Of a DNA stretch of 64,000 bases, positions 1-13,056 are shown in pieces. The DNA lies in assembly GCA_032158295.1 (NCBI GenBank), contig CM063256.1, positions 10,214,453 to 10,278,452 of the forward strand. The letters run 5' to 3'. Positions within the stretch are counted from its first letter, which is position 1; the number at the start of each line of letters is the position of its first letter. The translations under genes were made by a program, and so were the position numbers. The stretch comes from Pycnopodia helianthoides (lineage: Eukaryota > Echinodermata > Asteroidea > Forcipulatida > Asteriidae). Under the pieces are notes generated by a model. It searched no databases, was not told where the DNA came from, and saw nothing but the letters and a program-made list of their open reading frames with translations.

Positions 1-637
1 TATGTTTGTGTTGTGCATAGAGGCTCCTGCATTATGCGCTAAATGTCACGTATTGTTATTATCAATTGCGTAATTAATACCATTGCTTTCCTGTACAATG
101 AATGTGTCATGCTACAAAAATGCCTGAAATGAGAAGAGTGAACATGTACATTGTAATGTAGCTCCTCCAATCAAAGTAAAATTATCAATTTTAAACATCA
201 GAAAGAAGAAGAGTGGAATTTGTGGAAACTGCCTTGGGTCTTCATTATTTAAGGTTGTCACATCTTGTTCGATGTTGTGGATGCTTTTGATGACAGAATC
301 CCAGAAGAATGTGGAAGGCCTGCCAGGCCATTCAGCTGATGTCAAGTTTCATCACACAAGTCGGTACCCCAGGACAAATCCAGAACTAACAGGCTGGTAG
401 AGTTCTCTCTAGTTACCTGTTTTGGTCTGGAATATTACCGAAATGCATGCAAGCAAAGACATTCACTGTTCGATGGAGAAATTTGAATTGAATAACAAAT
501 TTCATTTCTATGAAGCTTCATGTACAAGCAGATTTGCATGCGTGACCGACATGTTGTGTTATTTATTATACCACAAAATCCTGGTGACTATTGCTAAATC
601 ACAAGCTTATCCCTGTGTTTCTATTAATTACTGGAGG

Positions 638-832
638 CCAGAGGCGTAATCAGAGGGGAAGGGGAGGGGTGTGTTCCCCCCACTTCTAACGCTTCCCCTT
701 ACCCCCCCCCATCTCCTCCCCCCAAATGTGGTGAAAAAAAATCAGTAAATGGTCTGATACATTAAAATTATGTCTTTCCCCTCACTTGTTCCCCCCCCCA
801 TCATAAATGAAAATGTTTGGTTACGCCACTGC
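638..832. repeat. Dispersed element with GGCGTA/TACGCC-type ends
   Basis: Starts near AGAGGCGTAATCAGAGGG and ends at GGTTACGCCACTG, enclosing runs of C and G. A better-preserved relative lies at 49742-50053, where both ends read CAGTGGCGTA and TACACCACTG. Likely a non-autonomous DNA transposon copy; superfamily not assigned. Confidence 0.5.
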
Positions 833-1847
833 TGTAGGCTTTTCAGCAAAGTACTGATACCTGTCTGTACAGGTGTACCATCAAAATCTTTCATACTGTA
901 CATGCACATACATACATGTCATGTCATGTCATGTACATGTATTTCATCTGTCAGTTTTTCACTTTTAACAGAGGCTTGATTGGGGGTAGTGATTAAAAGT
1001 ATTTTTACAAGACCTTTTTGTAATAATATGGTGAACTTTAAAAACTAATCAAGAACTAATTCGGTTGTAGGGTAATACTGGCCCATGATAAAAAATGATT
1101 GGACTACATGTACTATGGCTAGTGGTCCAGTGGTCACTTCCAGCCCTGCCCATTTTACATGCACCACGACTGTCTAGTCCCATCATACAGCTTAGTTGGG
1201 TTTGGCTGCTCACTGGTATGTGTTTATGGACTGTATAATGGGCAGGGCCCAGACCAAATGGCCCTGGTCAGAGAAAAGAAGATTACACTCCATTGTCCGT
1301 GGCATGTAGGCCAGGCCAACCAGGCATTCATAATGGTTGTGTATCCACTATCCAGTTACACAGCTAAATATAAGCCTATAATGTAATAGCGCATACAATG
1401 TCGGTTGGTAATACATTGTACATTGTATTTCCAACCAGTTGCGTATGATTGAATGATCATGGAAGCACAGCATTTTGTGAACAAAATTATGACAACAGTG
1501 TAGAAAATAATGTGGATGTTCCCACACATTGTATCATTCTATTTAGTTGTATTTTATGTAAAATGTTGTCATTGTCTTCCATCAAAATACATAGCCTTCA
1601 ATATAAAAGTTTAATTTTCTACTGTTATAAATCAAAGTACATGTAGAAAATTGACCTGACTTTAATAAAAACAGCTACATGTGTACACTACAGTATAATG
1701 AAACTCTATCATTAAAAATACTGTCAAATACATGTACATGTACATGTTTGTACACACAATATGTATGTAGGCCCTACATTCTACACATGTACATGTACAC
1801 ATTATAAACTATGCGTTGTGAGTTTGGAATCTGAGAACAGCCTTATT

Positions 1848-2151
1848 CAGGGCTGGAAACACCCATTGCAACACTGGCCTCAAGTCCAGTGATTTTAGAA
1901 TTTGTGCTAGTACATTTTAAACCTCGAGTGAGTGTGTGTGATCTTTGAAAATATTAGCTGATTTCTTCTGTATTTTATACTCAACAGAATTGAAAAATAT
2001 TTTTATCAGACTCAAAGTCAACATTTGAACATCATTCAAGAAACATAAAGATATTGGATTGAAAAACACGAGATTGCAGGACTTTACTGGCCCAATGCTA
2101 AAATCACTGGCCTCAGGCCTGCTGTTCGGTGTAAATAAATATCGAGCCCTG
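1848..2151. repeat. CAGGGCTCG-type element, copy 1
   Basis: Opens CAGGGCTGGAAAC and closes ATCGAGCCCTG, so its ends are inverted. It shares internal phrases such as 'gccagtgattttag' and 'actcaaagtcaacattt' with the copies at 7148-7510 and 61488-61830. No coding capacity seen. Confidence 0.65.
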
Positions 2152-3336
2152 TTTGGTTGTGATGTTATTGATCCACTGCTAAACCGCAAACGGTCCACTG
2201 GTCCAGTTTTTGTTCCTTTTGTAGAGCAAGAATATTTTGAATCCTGGAAAGTGTTCATTCGTTCTTAATTTTCTTTTCTCAGAGAAGGGTTGTGTGTGTT
2301 GGGGGGGGGGGGGGAGGGGACTGGCCTAGAGGGTGTGGCAGTTGGGAAATAAACATGTAGCTGAATATACAGCTGACTTTTCAATTCTATTAGACTCTCA
2401 AAGCAACTGTGTTGACATTTAAACCATGTTTGGTTCAGTGTAATGAAAAGCTAACCAGATTGTGCTCTTGTTATTAACAGCCTATATCCACTAATCCTGC
2501 CCTCAGTGAATGTAATCCCAATACAATAAAGCAAGTGTTACACACATCCCCAGGCCTTTTGTGAGCTTGGGTGCCACATGAATTATACAGTCAAAATGCA
2601 CTGCAAACTTAACACATCACATCTAGCCTGAGATCTGCAGAACCTGAAGAAAAAAAACCCAAAACTTCCCACCACAAAAAACTAACATAAAGCAAAAAAA
2701 AAATAAAAAATCAAAGTTATGATGTAGTGTGCCTGTTTGGAACAATTTATACGTAGCTTCTAGCACTTAGTGAGAAATTCGTATGAAATGAATGTTTGCC
2801 AGATGTTAAACAGAAGAGAAACTGATGTGTTGTTTACGTATAGTAGACGCATGTCTGACCATACATATGTCTGACCGTAGGTGCTGACAAGGCTGCAAAC
2901 TAATTGAAGTACGACATGTTCATGAAAATGATTATGTTTTTCGAATGATACATCAGCCAGCCATTATAATACAAATACACCATCAGACTTCTGTGCGGGC
3001 CTAGAATTAACCCATGGTACCCCCAGCACCTGCTGTGGTGCCCTGTGCTTTTGCTGTGGTGCCCTTTGCATAATGCCAATTGATACTTAAATCAAAGTTT
3101 TTGTCACGAGTACGAGTGCCCCTTATCAGAGGACATTTTCCCCGGCCTTTCAAGAGCAAAGTTCAAGGCCTGTTATGCAAAGTAGGACAGTCTTTTCTGG
3201 AAAACATTTCAGTTTGGTTTTCCCCCACCGTGGGCGTTCCTTCCTTGTTCATTTCATTTCAGGTTAAAGGGGAACTGTCGTCTCATGAGTACAGCAGGTC
3301 TTATGGCTGTGTGGAATTATGAACTCTCACCCAGAT

Positions 3337-3647
3337 CAGGGTTCTGCCCAGGATTTCTTTAGTGGTGGAGAAATGTTTCCCCGGAAACCATTGCGAGATG
3401 GATCAGTTACACGGTAGATCATATAAATAGACTCAAATCGAAAAAGTACTCAAAATTCATGGCTTCGGATACCATTTTTACTGGTAAATACCCAATTTTA
3501 CATTTCGTTGAAAACCTTTGAAAGGAAATTGCAAGTGGTCGGAAATTGTGTGGTGGTCAGAAACAGAGAAAATTCTGCCAGTGGTGGTTGGGGAATCCTG
3601 AGTGCCGGGCGGGTTTTCCGGCACCGACCACTGTGGGTAGAACCCTG
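3337..3647 (+). mobile_element. CAGGGTTCTGCC element, copy 1, with 6-bp target duplication
   Basis: 311 bp. Begins CAGGGTTCTGCCCAGG and ends GGGTAGAACCCTG. Flanked by the perfect direct repeat CCAGAT at 3331-3336 and 3648-3653. A short inner stretch CCGGGCGGGTTTTCCGGCA is shared by all copies. No transposase frame; a non-autonomous DNA transposon. Confidence 0.85.
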
Positions 3648-4097
3648 CCAGATACTGCATGCGCGCTAGCTGTATCAGTTCTATGGCCCGTGGGCGCACG
3701 TGCAGTAACTGGGTGAGAGTTAGCTGTGATCATGAAGACAGCCCCTCTTGAAGTTTTCACACAGTAAGATTTTAACATTTTTTTTATAATCTTCTGAGCA
3801 TAGAGATACAGTTTTGTAATGAGCTGTGAGTGTGATGTTTGATGTGAATAAATCACTCTAGTGTTAACCATGGATGTATGTAGTACTAGTAGTTTTATTT
3901 TTCAAACAATGAGATATACCGTCTGACGATTCAGTTTAATATCATCGACTGGTTTTGAATGATAGCATGCAATGTGATCTGTGTGGTAAATGCAGTTCAT
4001 GGAAGCTCTGGTGCAGCTTGAGCGAGAGAAAACAATGGTTTTTAAAACTTAACATATAAACTTTTATGAGAGAAAATTCTGCCAGTGGTGGTTGGGT

Positions 4098-4340
4098 GGC
4101 AGCCCCGTGGCTGCTGCTTCCCAGGTTGTATCGTAAACTTGGGTGTGATCCCTGGCTACACGGCAGTTAACGGTTGTATGGCTTCTGTCTGGCACCCCCG
4201 AACAAAGATATTGACAAAATAGGGAGACCGCCAATATACAGATATAGGGTTAGATAGCTCAGTTGGTAGAGCGCCGGTACGTTAATCTGGAGGTTGTTGG
4301 TTCAAATCCCGCTCTAGTCAATTTTTCTTTGTTCAACCCC
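4098..4340 (+). repeat. tRNA-like dispersed repeat, copy 1
   Basis: Body includes GGCACCCCCGAACAAAGAT and a 3' tRNA-like part from about 4247 to 4320 with an A-box (tagctcagttggtagagcg) and B-box (ggttcaaatcc). Second copy at 15527-15770. The tRNA-like part has a poorly paired anticodon arm, so it is read as a SINE-type repeat and not a functional tRNA. Here the tRNA-like part sits at the 3' end of the repeated block, unlike typical SINE heads. Confidence 0.6.
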
Positions 4341-4369
4341 ATACTATATAAACTTTAAAAAACAACAAT

Positions 4370-4620
4370 GCTTGGCGGTCTGGTTCACCGGACCCAAGCT
4401 CTGGTGTTGTCAACAGAATAGTGTGGGTTTGAATCCCACTTGTGACACTTGTGCCCTTAGCAAGGCACTTACAAGTACATGTAACCATAATTGCTTCGTA
4501 AAAAGTTAGGAAGGTACATGTAGTGCATACTGCTTTTCCAGCCAGGCTCCTAGGGGATGATACCCATGCCTACATGTACATCCTTACGAACTGTGAAGGG
4601 GGGTAACCATGTTTCGGCCC
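4370..4620 (+). repeat. SINE-like copy (class II tRNA-derived), degraded
   Basis: Contains gtgtgggtttgaatcccac followed by 'gacacttgtgcccttag' and 'accataattgcttcg', the same phrases as the copies at 19190-19640 and 51335-51645. Interrupted by TACATGTA words. Direction taken from the B-box. Confidence 0.55.
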
Positions 4621-4904
4621 CAGAAGTACACACATGCACATGTACACATGTAGAGTGGCAACGTGCCCCTGGTGACAGTTGATTTGGGTCGACAGCCTGA
4701 AGCAGTTACAATGTACATGTACACATTGTACATTGGAAGTGTCAGCCCTCACCTTGAAGTGGCCGTCTGGCCTTGTGATGTTAGGCAATATCTCATCTAT
4801 AATAAGAAAAATCAACACAAAAAATCGCTGTTTTTATTTGAATAAGCTCTGAGAGAAGATAAATCTCATTTGTCTTCAGATACTTCAATACTCAACAAAA
4901 GTGA

Positions 4905-5070
4905 ACAATATTCAATTTTATCAAACTCAAAATCAAATTTTAACGTCAGATGTAATTTTGTTGTGAAATATTAAGAAGAAAAAAAAGAGCGCCGGACTTG
5001 TCCAATCATGATGAGTTTACTGGCCCATCACTGGCCTCGGACCTGCGGTCCAGTGTCAGTTATGAACTAT
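4905..5070 (-). repeat. CAGGGCTCG-type element, fragment
   Basis: Carries 'gagtttactggccc', 'actggcctcgg' and 'gcggtccagtg', phrases of the family at 7148-7510 read on the other strand. Ends are not intact. Confidence 0.5.
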
Positions 5071-6109
5071 TGTGTGGTTTTCAGGAAGGCTGTAATGGGT
5101 ACCTTTTTGCCACTATACATCATGTACATGTATGGCTACAAGTACAATGTACAACAAATATGCAAGATTCATCAGACAGAATGTACAAATATTGTACACA
5201 TCATGTACATCTTCAACACTGTCTGACTTTAATTGTTGAAATGCCACTCAAGTCAATCAAGAGTGTTATTGGTCCATATATCCGACAAGGTCCATTTGTC
5301 ACAGGAGGAAATGGAGGATTTATCCATGGAACCATGTGGGTTATTAATTAACTACCTGGGCCCTATACTACAGGATGCCTGAGTGTTGAATGTCATAAAG
5401 GTGATGATGGTGGTTCAAAGTTGTCAGCTCATTAATGGAGCCAATCAGGTTGGCTGATTCCTTGGTACATGTATGTTCAGGTGTCTATACATCCATGGAC
5501 TGCGAAGGGTACCATACTATTGCGTATTGCAGTTTGTGTAAATAATTGATGTGATGGTTGAAGTAGCTAAACTATTTCTTGATTATTAGTGTTTACGTAC
5601 ATTGTACTATGTCATTAGGACGGAGCAGCCATCCTGTTCCCCCCTCCCACCCCAGGATCCAAACACAGGCTGGCCCCTCTAAAGGAAATTGTCAAGCTTA
5701 GCACGCAGGAATTAGAGCAATGTTACTACTCAACAAAAACAATTAGTTTCAATCTGATTACTGCCTGAGTATAAAGTTCATGCCAGCAGAAATTCTTCAG
5801 AGAAAATATTTCTACAATCTGAAATGCTGCCAAGATAGCAACTAAAAGACCCCTCCAAAAATTACTGATTGCTTACATTTTAATTGCTGCAATGGCAATT
5901 ACATGTACATGTACATTGTAGATTGATATGAATGTTCATTACTACATACTGTACATAATTAAATTATTATTATATAATTTCTGGTAATGAAACCAAGGGT
6001 GCCTCAGAAGTGAACTTAAACACTGTTTGAACTCTCAAGCCTGAGGAAACCTGTAGAAAAGGGTGCTTGCTACATGTGAACCAGAAACACCGGGGTTAAC
6101 ATGGTTAAC

Positions 6110-6315
6110 CCTTAATTTTCCTGTGCAAGTGCAAGTGTTCTGGGTTCTTAACAAGCACTACCAATCCTAGTCCACAGGACCTACCGCTTATGTCCCATTG
6201 TGGACAAAGCAATTCTGATAAAGTATCTTGCTCAAGGACACAAGTGCCACGACCTGGACTCGAACCCGCACTCAGCTGATCAGAAAAATTTGGTGCTCTT
6301 AACCCCCCCAGCCAT
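6110..6315 (-). repeat. SINE-like copy on the minus strand
   Basis: Reverse complement carries a B-box like ggttcgagtc, then 'cacttgtgtccttgagcaag' and the 'caattgctt..tgtcc' tail shared by the other copies. Non-coding. Confidence 0.55.
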
Positions 6316-7147
6316 GACACGCCACAACATGTATACCCCTGACAGAGCATAAATCATTTTTCTTGTTCACAAAAAGGTTTTCAGAAGGAATTTATTTGAA
6401 TTATTTGTTTATTGAAATCTAGATGGTGTATCATAAACAGGGATGTATCTTCATTTGACATCTACACTGTATCATTATTAGATAAGAATGTGTCACTATG
6501 AAAGAATCTGTTAGTTCCTTTTAAGAGTAGCACCAGAAAGTGCAGCAGGAGGTCAACACCAAACCACAGAGCTATTAACTAAAACAGGAAAAGCAATCAT
6601 CAGTCATAGCAATGGGATTTCAGTAGCTGATGATTGATGGTGCAAAAATGCCATTATGTCAGACTTTGTGAAGGTCAGGCGGGTGAGGGCAGACTACTAG
6701 AGTCTGGTCCCACACCACCTCTTTGTAGCTTCTCAATGGTTGTTTGGTGTCAGTGGACAGATCATGGTTTGAGGAAATTATGACGGCATGATGCCACTGT
6801 GGGTTTCAGCATGCCAGGAAAAGTCAGGGAGTCAACCTATTTATATCCAATTGATACCCATGGATGGTCCTGCTCAGCTTGAGTTTGTTTTCCTATTTCG
6901 ATTGTGTGTTCACCAGGCCTACGGGTCAATGACATCTACAATTCTAGCAGCATTTTACACTCAAGTGTATTCAGTCAAAGTTACTTATTGTAGAAAAGTT
7001 GCAGAGCTTTGAGATAAGTTCATCAAAACCCATATGTAAATCCAGGAGTGAAAGGCAATTGTGATTTTTGAGAATACTGCAATGCTATTTATGTGCATTA
7101 TTTTACAAATTTGTTTTATTACAAATCTAACAATGCAAGCGCCAAGA

Positions 7148-7510
7148 CAGGGCTCGAATTTCACACTGGACTGCTGGCCTGAGGCCAGTGATTTTAGCAT
7201 CGGGCCAGTAAACTCATGTCTGTACAAGTGCACTGCGCGGTCTTGTGTTTGTGTTAAAATGTTGACTTTCAGTCTGATAAATACAATTCTGTTGATTATC
7301 GAAGAATACTAAACCCATAGTAGGCCTATACAAATGAGATAATTCTTCTCGTAGTGCTTTTTCAAATTCAAACAGTTCAATTAATAACCTGTGTAGGCGT
7401 TTTTTCTTCTCACTTCAGTTCTGGTATTGTACTCAAAATTCCGGTCCAGTAAATATTTTGAGCTACAAGCCCTGCGGTCTTGTGGGTTTTACCCCCAAAT
7501 TCTAGCCCTG
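7148..7510. repeat. CAGGGCTCG-type element, copy 2
   Basis: Begins CAGGGCTCGAATTTCACAC and ends AATTCTAGCCCTG. About 80 percent alike by eye to the copy at 61488-61830, with the same order of phrases (ctggcctgaggccagtg; ttgactttcagtctgata; tctcacttca). Non-autonomous repeat. Confidence 0.7.
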
Positions 7511-8380
7511 CAAGAACAGGATGAACTCAAGATGATGAAGAAATGTTCAGTGTTCGATTTAAAATCCCAAATTGGGGAAACCTACTTGTACACAATCAGG
7601 CAGGGAATGAAAACCCAATTTACATGGAAAGCTTGGGTCTGAAGTAGGATTCGAACCGGGTTCCACTGAGGTGTAAGGCAGGGAAAGAGCTGCTCAAGGC
7701 AGGATACATACTTTTGTACCAGTCACAGATTGTACAAATGTACTTGTGTGAAAATGGCATTTTGGCTGGTAACCTTATTCTGGTAAGCATAATTTTGTTG
7801 TGCTAGTTGCTACTGTTAGTGCCCTGTATTTTGTGTTTTAAAATAATAATTTAGAAACCTTTTCTTTGTTACGAAATGACAGTTTAATGCTCTAATTTTT
7901 TAGTTGAAGACAAACTTTGTAAGCAGTTATTTATTGTCGATAACATCATTAAATCGTTGGGTCCAGTTGTAATTGTGGACTTGATTTAACAATTGATTGA
8001 TTGTGCATTATGGTTTTAAACAATCTTTTAAGTCAATAAATAAGTAACTTGTAGACATTTGAAGTAGACTGTAAATGGAATGCGATACCATGACAGGCTC
8101 TAGACAAGTATGTAATGACGTCAAGACCAAGGCCTTGTCAGTTCATATCCAGTAATGATCAGCGAGTGTTTAGAAAACAGAGATAATTCTACCCCTCGTT
8201 AGGCAGCTGTAGAGAGGTGGGGTTTTTCAGTATAGATTTCCTGTCAGTGTGTTCACGGGAATCCTCCAATCAAATGAAGGGCTCAAAGTTGTTCAGCGTG
8301 GTGCAATGTACAAGTGCACAGTTAGCCATCAATGCATCTGGGCTTCTTTTGCAGTGTCCCCCCCCTTGTAATCCCAACCC

Positions 8381-8552
8381 CCTGGAATTTTTATCTTGAG
8401 AGGGCAAGGCCATTTTCATTTTGCAAAGGGCACTTACATTGCAAAATCTTAAAAGTCTTTGGGAAACTTTGGAAGGGGCACCAAGGTCAAGATGAGGGCA
8501 ACGTACATGTACAGTGTGTAGAGGCCATGGCCTCCCTTTAATTCCAGGCCTG
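8381..8552. repeat. CAGGCCTGGAATT-type element, copy a
   Basis: Left end cctggaattttt, right end AATTCCAGGCCTG, with the inner words 'gggcaaggccattttcat' and 'gaaggggcaccaaggt' that mark this family. Other copies at 26659-26836, 46619-46786 and 50846-51260. Confidence 0.65.
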
Positions 8553-9425
8553 TAACTCAACACCCAAACTGTTAGAGTCTGGTACTGTACACACTTGTAC
8601 ACATGTATGCCTGATCCCATGTGAAGCATAATCAGTTGAAGTGCAGTCCTCAACTCAACAGACTAAACAAAATTGTGCTGTTGGATTTTGAATGGGTATT
8701 ATATAAGCCAGTTGAAACAAATGGACGACCAGTTAGACTTTTGTATACTACAATGTACATACCGGTACATGTGTCCAATTTCCGAGTCATCCAGCTGGCT
8801 ATTTCAATGTCATCCCCACAGCAACAATTTTAAACCACAAGTCTGTACAGTGTACAGTAGTTGTGAACATCTGGCTTCAACTTCACTACAACACTTGAAA
8901 GGGTAACTTTAGATATTGTTGAGGGGGGGGGGGCTAGTGAAATTGTATGCCAGTATGGTCGGCCGGCCGCGGCTGGTTAACACTTTTTTTGGACAAGAAC
9001 CCTACACAGGCTCAATTCAGCTGTACTGTTACTTGGAATGCAGTGTATTTTATATGCTCCTTGTAAATATTGACATTCTGTGTGTTTGTTTACACTGTTC
9101 TAATTTTATTCAGGGGCACAGTGTGTACATAAATGTACATTACAGTACATCCATACAGTCCTCTAGTCCTGTACATTCATTTGTATTTTCTACAAGTAGT
9201 TTACCTGTAGATTGTGTTGGCGTACATATGTTGTGGTTGATCAATTCTTTTTCATTTGACGCACCCTTCCATCATTTGTTATGGGTAGAAAAGGTAAAAT
9301 CGCCCAACTTTGTACATGTACATACTTTACGAATGTATAAATCATGGGTGTGGCTCATACTAACTGTAAATTTTTTGTTTATACAATTACTGAAATATGT
9401 GGGACTCTTTTGAGTACATTTTACA

Positions 9426-9466
9426 GTACAGTACATGTACATGTACATGTGTACATGTACATTGTA
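9426..9466. repeat. TACATGTAC-word cluster
   Basis: An almost unbroken run of overlapping ACATGT/TGTACA palindromes. Similar shorter runs occur across the window (for example 1733-1746, 1790-1798, 5904-5917, 25015-25055, 24108-24115). A simple low-complexity sequence feature. Confidence 0.75.
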
Positions 9467-10686
9467 GGTTCTGATGTACACGTACATGGAAGAAGGACAT
9501 ACAATACATATTATTAATACAAGTTTACGCAAATACACCCGAACACCTAAACACACTAACAGACATGTTGACGTTTTGCATGAACGCCCGAACACATTTA
9601 CAAATGGGTCAGGTGTGAATTCTCACACACAATTTTGCAGTAATCTTTTCTGATCATGTGACGTGACTGTGTACATGTACATGTAGATGAATAATTGCAT
9701 ACGGTCTACGGGTTGCCTTCATGAATTGTAAAGCGTATCAAGAAGCTTGTGAAGTGGGCTAGTTCGATTACAGTGTGACTTCTGTTACTAGTAGATGAGC
9801 AACGTTCAAGTGTTACATGATCTCTCCAGCTCTATGGAGCCAACACAATCTGTTCACAATGTACAGTATATGTGCGCGCACAGACTTTGACAATCTAAAC
9901 TGCCAAAGTCACTGCTCTGATCGTGGGGGGCAGGGTTACACACACTTCGACCGTAGAGCAGGGACCGTGCTCTCAGATTAACAAATTGAAGTGACACATT
10001 ATATACTGTTCTTTACATGTAGATATTCATGGCAGGGGTATGGAAAACACTTCAGGTTTAACTATCAAGGCGTGTTTTTTAAGTAATTTATGCATACTTG
10101 CTCTGTTAAATGTAATGCAAGATTTGAAAAAAATGGTTAATGACCAATCAACAGTTGGAGCGGTTCGAAATTCATTGTACATTCATCTGCACACCTGAAC
10201 ATGTTTTTTACACAAAATGTACATGTATGTATGTACACGAAATGTACAGGCACGTGCACTACAGACGTCACAGTTCATTTATTTCATTATTAAAGTCAAA
10301 GTATGTAAAATGTATCCTTTGGTTTTTGTAACCGTTTGATTGTTTTAATCCTTTATAAATGTAGACACATGTAAAACTAACCTGTGAAAATTTCATTTCA
10401 AAAGGTGGTAGCGTTTTTGAGATATTGCCGTATATCTGGAGCGGTTATGTCCACACAGGAAGAATAACCCGTTTGGATACGTAGTCTGAAACATTTCTCA
10501 TTGGCAATTTTTTGAATCCCTTTCTCTAAAACCACATTCCTTAGGCAATTGTTTCTCGACATACATGTGGTTTGTACATGTAATATACATTATCAACAGC
10601 TGCAGTGCTTCCTACCCAGCATGCCAGTAAGTTTTTATGGCCATATATTTTTGAAGTAATCATCAAAGGTACATGTATCTCTAAAG

Positions 10687-11073
10687 AACCCAAGTCCTAC
10701 AATATCCTCATTGCCAAAGTGCAGGATTGCGAAGGATTTGGGCTATTAGGGATCTGCAACACAGGAGGATTTTGAAGGGTTTGGGCTGAAATGAGTTTTT
10801 GTTAGGGTAGGATTTCGCAGGACTTGGGCTATCGGGCTGTTTTTACATAGGAGGATTTTGAAGGTTTTAGGTATTATGCAGCTTAGCCAAAATAGGATTC
10901 TGAAGGTTTTGGGCTTTTTGGACCTTTTTTGACTCCCTAACTTCTGTCTCTAAAGGATTTTGAAGGATTTGGGCTAATATGTATACTTACAATAAGTTGA
11001 AGGATATCAAAGGATTTGGGCACTTTAGGTTTATGACGACTTTAATCTGAAGGATATCGAAGGATTTGGGCAG
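10687..11073. repeat. Cluster of eight 22-bp motifs plus one inverted copy
   Basis: The motif is close to aggattttgaaggatttggg, followed by c and t or a. Copies start near 10723, 10763, 10809, 10849, 10891, 10952, 11000 and 11051, that is every 40-61 bp, with unlike DNA between. At about 10688-10711 the same motif appears reversed (aacccaagtcctacaatatc). Not a head-to-tail tandem repeat; function unknown. Confidence 0.7.
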
Positions 11074-12134
11074 TATGTCTACCCAAGGGTCAAGTCTGTT
11101 AGGGTTAAGGGTTTTTCATCTATAACAAACTGTATTTTGTATGGTATTACATGTATGTAGTTTTCATTGTGTAATTTTTGGTCGTCATAAATTCAATGGA
11201 AGACAATTTGTTTACAACACATTGTGATGAAAATATTTGCATTAGGGTTTTTGGGTCGAGCAAATTTAAGTGTATGTTATACTTTTTTAAAATTTTTATA
11301 GAACAGTACAGTCACTTAAAAGTTGTCCGCAAAGTCATTTTATCCATGCCTGTGTGTGTACACTTCACTGTGAGTGGAATGACAAGCCAGATCTGTTTGT
11401 CACTCTGTGACCTAGCCTTTAGTAATAGTATGCATGGAATGCAATTGTCCTGTCACTATGTAGTGCAGGCTGAGTTGGACCATCATAGAGCTGTATTATG
11501 TGTGGTTTGGACTGTTGAGTGTTCTTTGGTTTGAGCAATAGTCTGTAGGAAGCTGCTGGCTGCATCCTGAAACAAACCACAGATCATCATGCCAACAGAA
11601 TGGTCCTACTATCAGTCACACAGCCCCATACATCATGGCCCATAGATCAACTCAACCGCACATCAATGATAGCATTAACAGAGTGATTCATACTATTTAT
11701 GACATATGCTGTAATTCGGTTTCATGTTTGTTTTTAATGCAATTAGTGGGAGTTGTTGGACAGTGAAAGCAATATTGTTGTTTATCGCTCAGTTCTCGTT
11801 GAATCATGGGTGACAATCTGGCAGCGGCATCGGTTGCCAAAAATGCCAAACTGCATCATCCCAAGTTCATTTTGAAGGCAATCATGCGATTGCAGTTCAC
11901 TCAGATCTGAATTTACAATATGTGAACATTTTCTTGGTAGCTATTGTGGGTTGGCTAAAAGTGGACTTTGAGACAGATTTTGTACACTGTACAAAAAAAA
12001 AATACAATGACCATTTACGTGTACATACATGTATGTAGGTCAGGTCTGATACTTCCTTCTTTGTTGAAGGCAAAGCAGTTTGTCCTTGTTAATTAAAGGA
12101 CTCCATAATTATGAGGGCCGTGTACATTTCTATC

Positions 12135-12205
12135 GGAACATTTCAAGGGGCACCAAGGCATTATAACTAGAGGCATGAGGGCAATTTGCCTCCCTGAACT
12201 CTGTG
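12135..12205. repeat. Fragment of GGGGCACCAAGG-type element
   Basis: Contains 'atttcaaggggcaccaagg' and 'gagggcaatttgcctcc', the right half of the family seen whole at 14985-15305. Confidence 0.5.
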
Positions 12206-12717
12206 AATACATTAAATGCAAAGCTTAGATTTTTATTTCGAGATATTTCAAAACATGTAGGCCTACATGTATCCACTCCAACAGAGAATCATCATTTAAC
12301 ATTACAATAACAAAGAATAGTAAGAGGATAATTGGAAATGGGGGCATAGCGCGCAAAGCCAAAGCTTGTGGTAGGTATGCCCGGACAAACAATAACACAA
12401 ATAGACTAACATGTAGGGGCCTACAAGTACAGTGAGAGTAGGTTAGATAATTAACTAAGACAGAATAGACTCTTTGTGAACTAAAGTGGGCTACAGAAGG
12501 ATGCACCTTACAATTGTTACAATACATAGGAAAACACATGAGGGGTTTAATAAACAATAACACAACGTAAATACTCATCATAGAAATATTAAAGTGTATT
12601 AAAACAATCATGCATGAAAAAAAACATTCTGCTGGCACTAATATAAAGCTTTCCTTGAAATTTATCCAGACCTTGCGGCTCCCAGCTTGTGAAAAACAAG
12701 GCATCTGTATCTACCCG

Positions 12718-13056
12718 TGACATCACATGTTTACAGTTAGACATCGGTAGAGCCACAGGGCCTGGTCTTCCTGCAGGCACAATTTGCACACAGATCAATG
12801 GAAGAACACATATTTAAATTATAAATTTTATGGAGATTGCACTGTCTGATTTTTTGTATCAACTTCTGATATAAAGAAAGGGGGAACAACTCAAAACTTG
12901 TATCAGCTGTTATTTTTTCTTGAGTTGAAGTGGAAATTATGACACAAAATGTAAAATTTCCCATAATATGACCAGTGTACGTGTATGTATTTTGCCTGAC
13001 CATGCTGACAGGAAATGACCTGGAATGTACAAGGTCACTATTTTTGTAAACAAGGG
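12718..13056. repeat. Dispersed repeat, pair member 1
   Basis: Shares a collinear series of phrases with 40786-41110, including 'gtgacatcaca', 'agatcaatggaagaacaca', 'ctcaaaacttg', 'caaaatgtaaaatttc', 'aggaaatg' and 'aaggtcact'. Similarity by eye is about 70 percent. An old two-copy repeat; ends not defined. Confidence 0.55.

Noticed and set aside
112..345. Minus-strand frame of 77 codons with a protein-like stretch (SVIKSIHNIEQDVTTLN)
   Set aside because: Composition looks better than most, but I recognise no family and see no convincing splice sites at its edges. It could be an exon of a neighbouring gene; a protein search would decide.
4247..4320. tRNA gene
   Set aside because: A- and B-boxes are present but the anticodon arm and acceptor stem do not pair well, and the block is repeated at 15527-15770 with its flanks, which fits a SINE-like repeat.
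8916..9413. 165-codon frame on the plus strand
   Set aside because: Begins by a poly-G run and is rich in Cys, Phe and Val from TGTACA words; no similarity or start context.
11806..11910. Short frame MGDNLAAASVAKNAKLHHPK as a possible ROCK first exon
   Set aside because: It has a good start, but no resemblance to ROCK N-termini and it ends in a stop with no obvious in-frame donor.
12225..12704. 159-codon minus-strand frame with hydrophobic stretches
   Set aside because: Overlaps AT-rich DNA beside a dispersed repeat; hydrophobic residues follow from T-rich codons. No family recognised.
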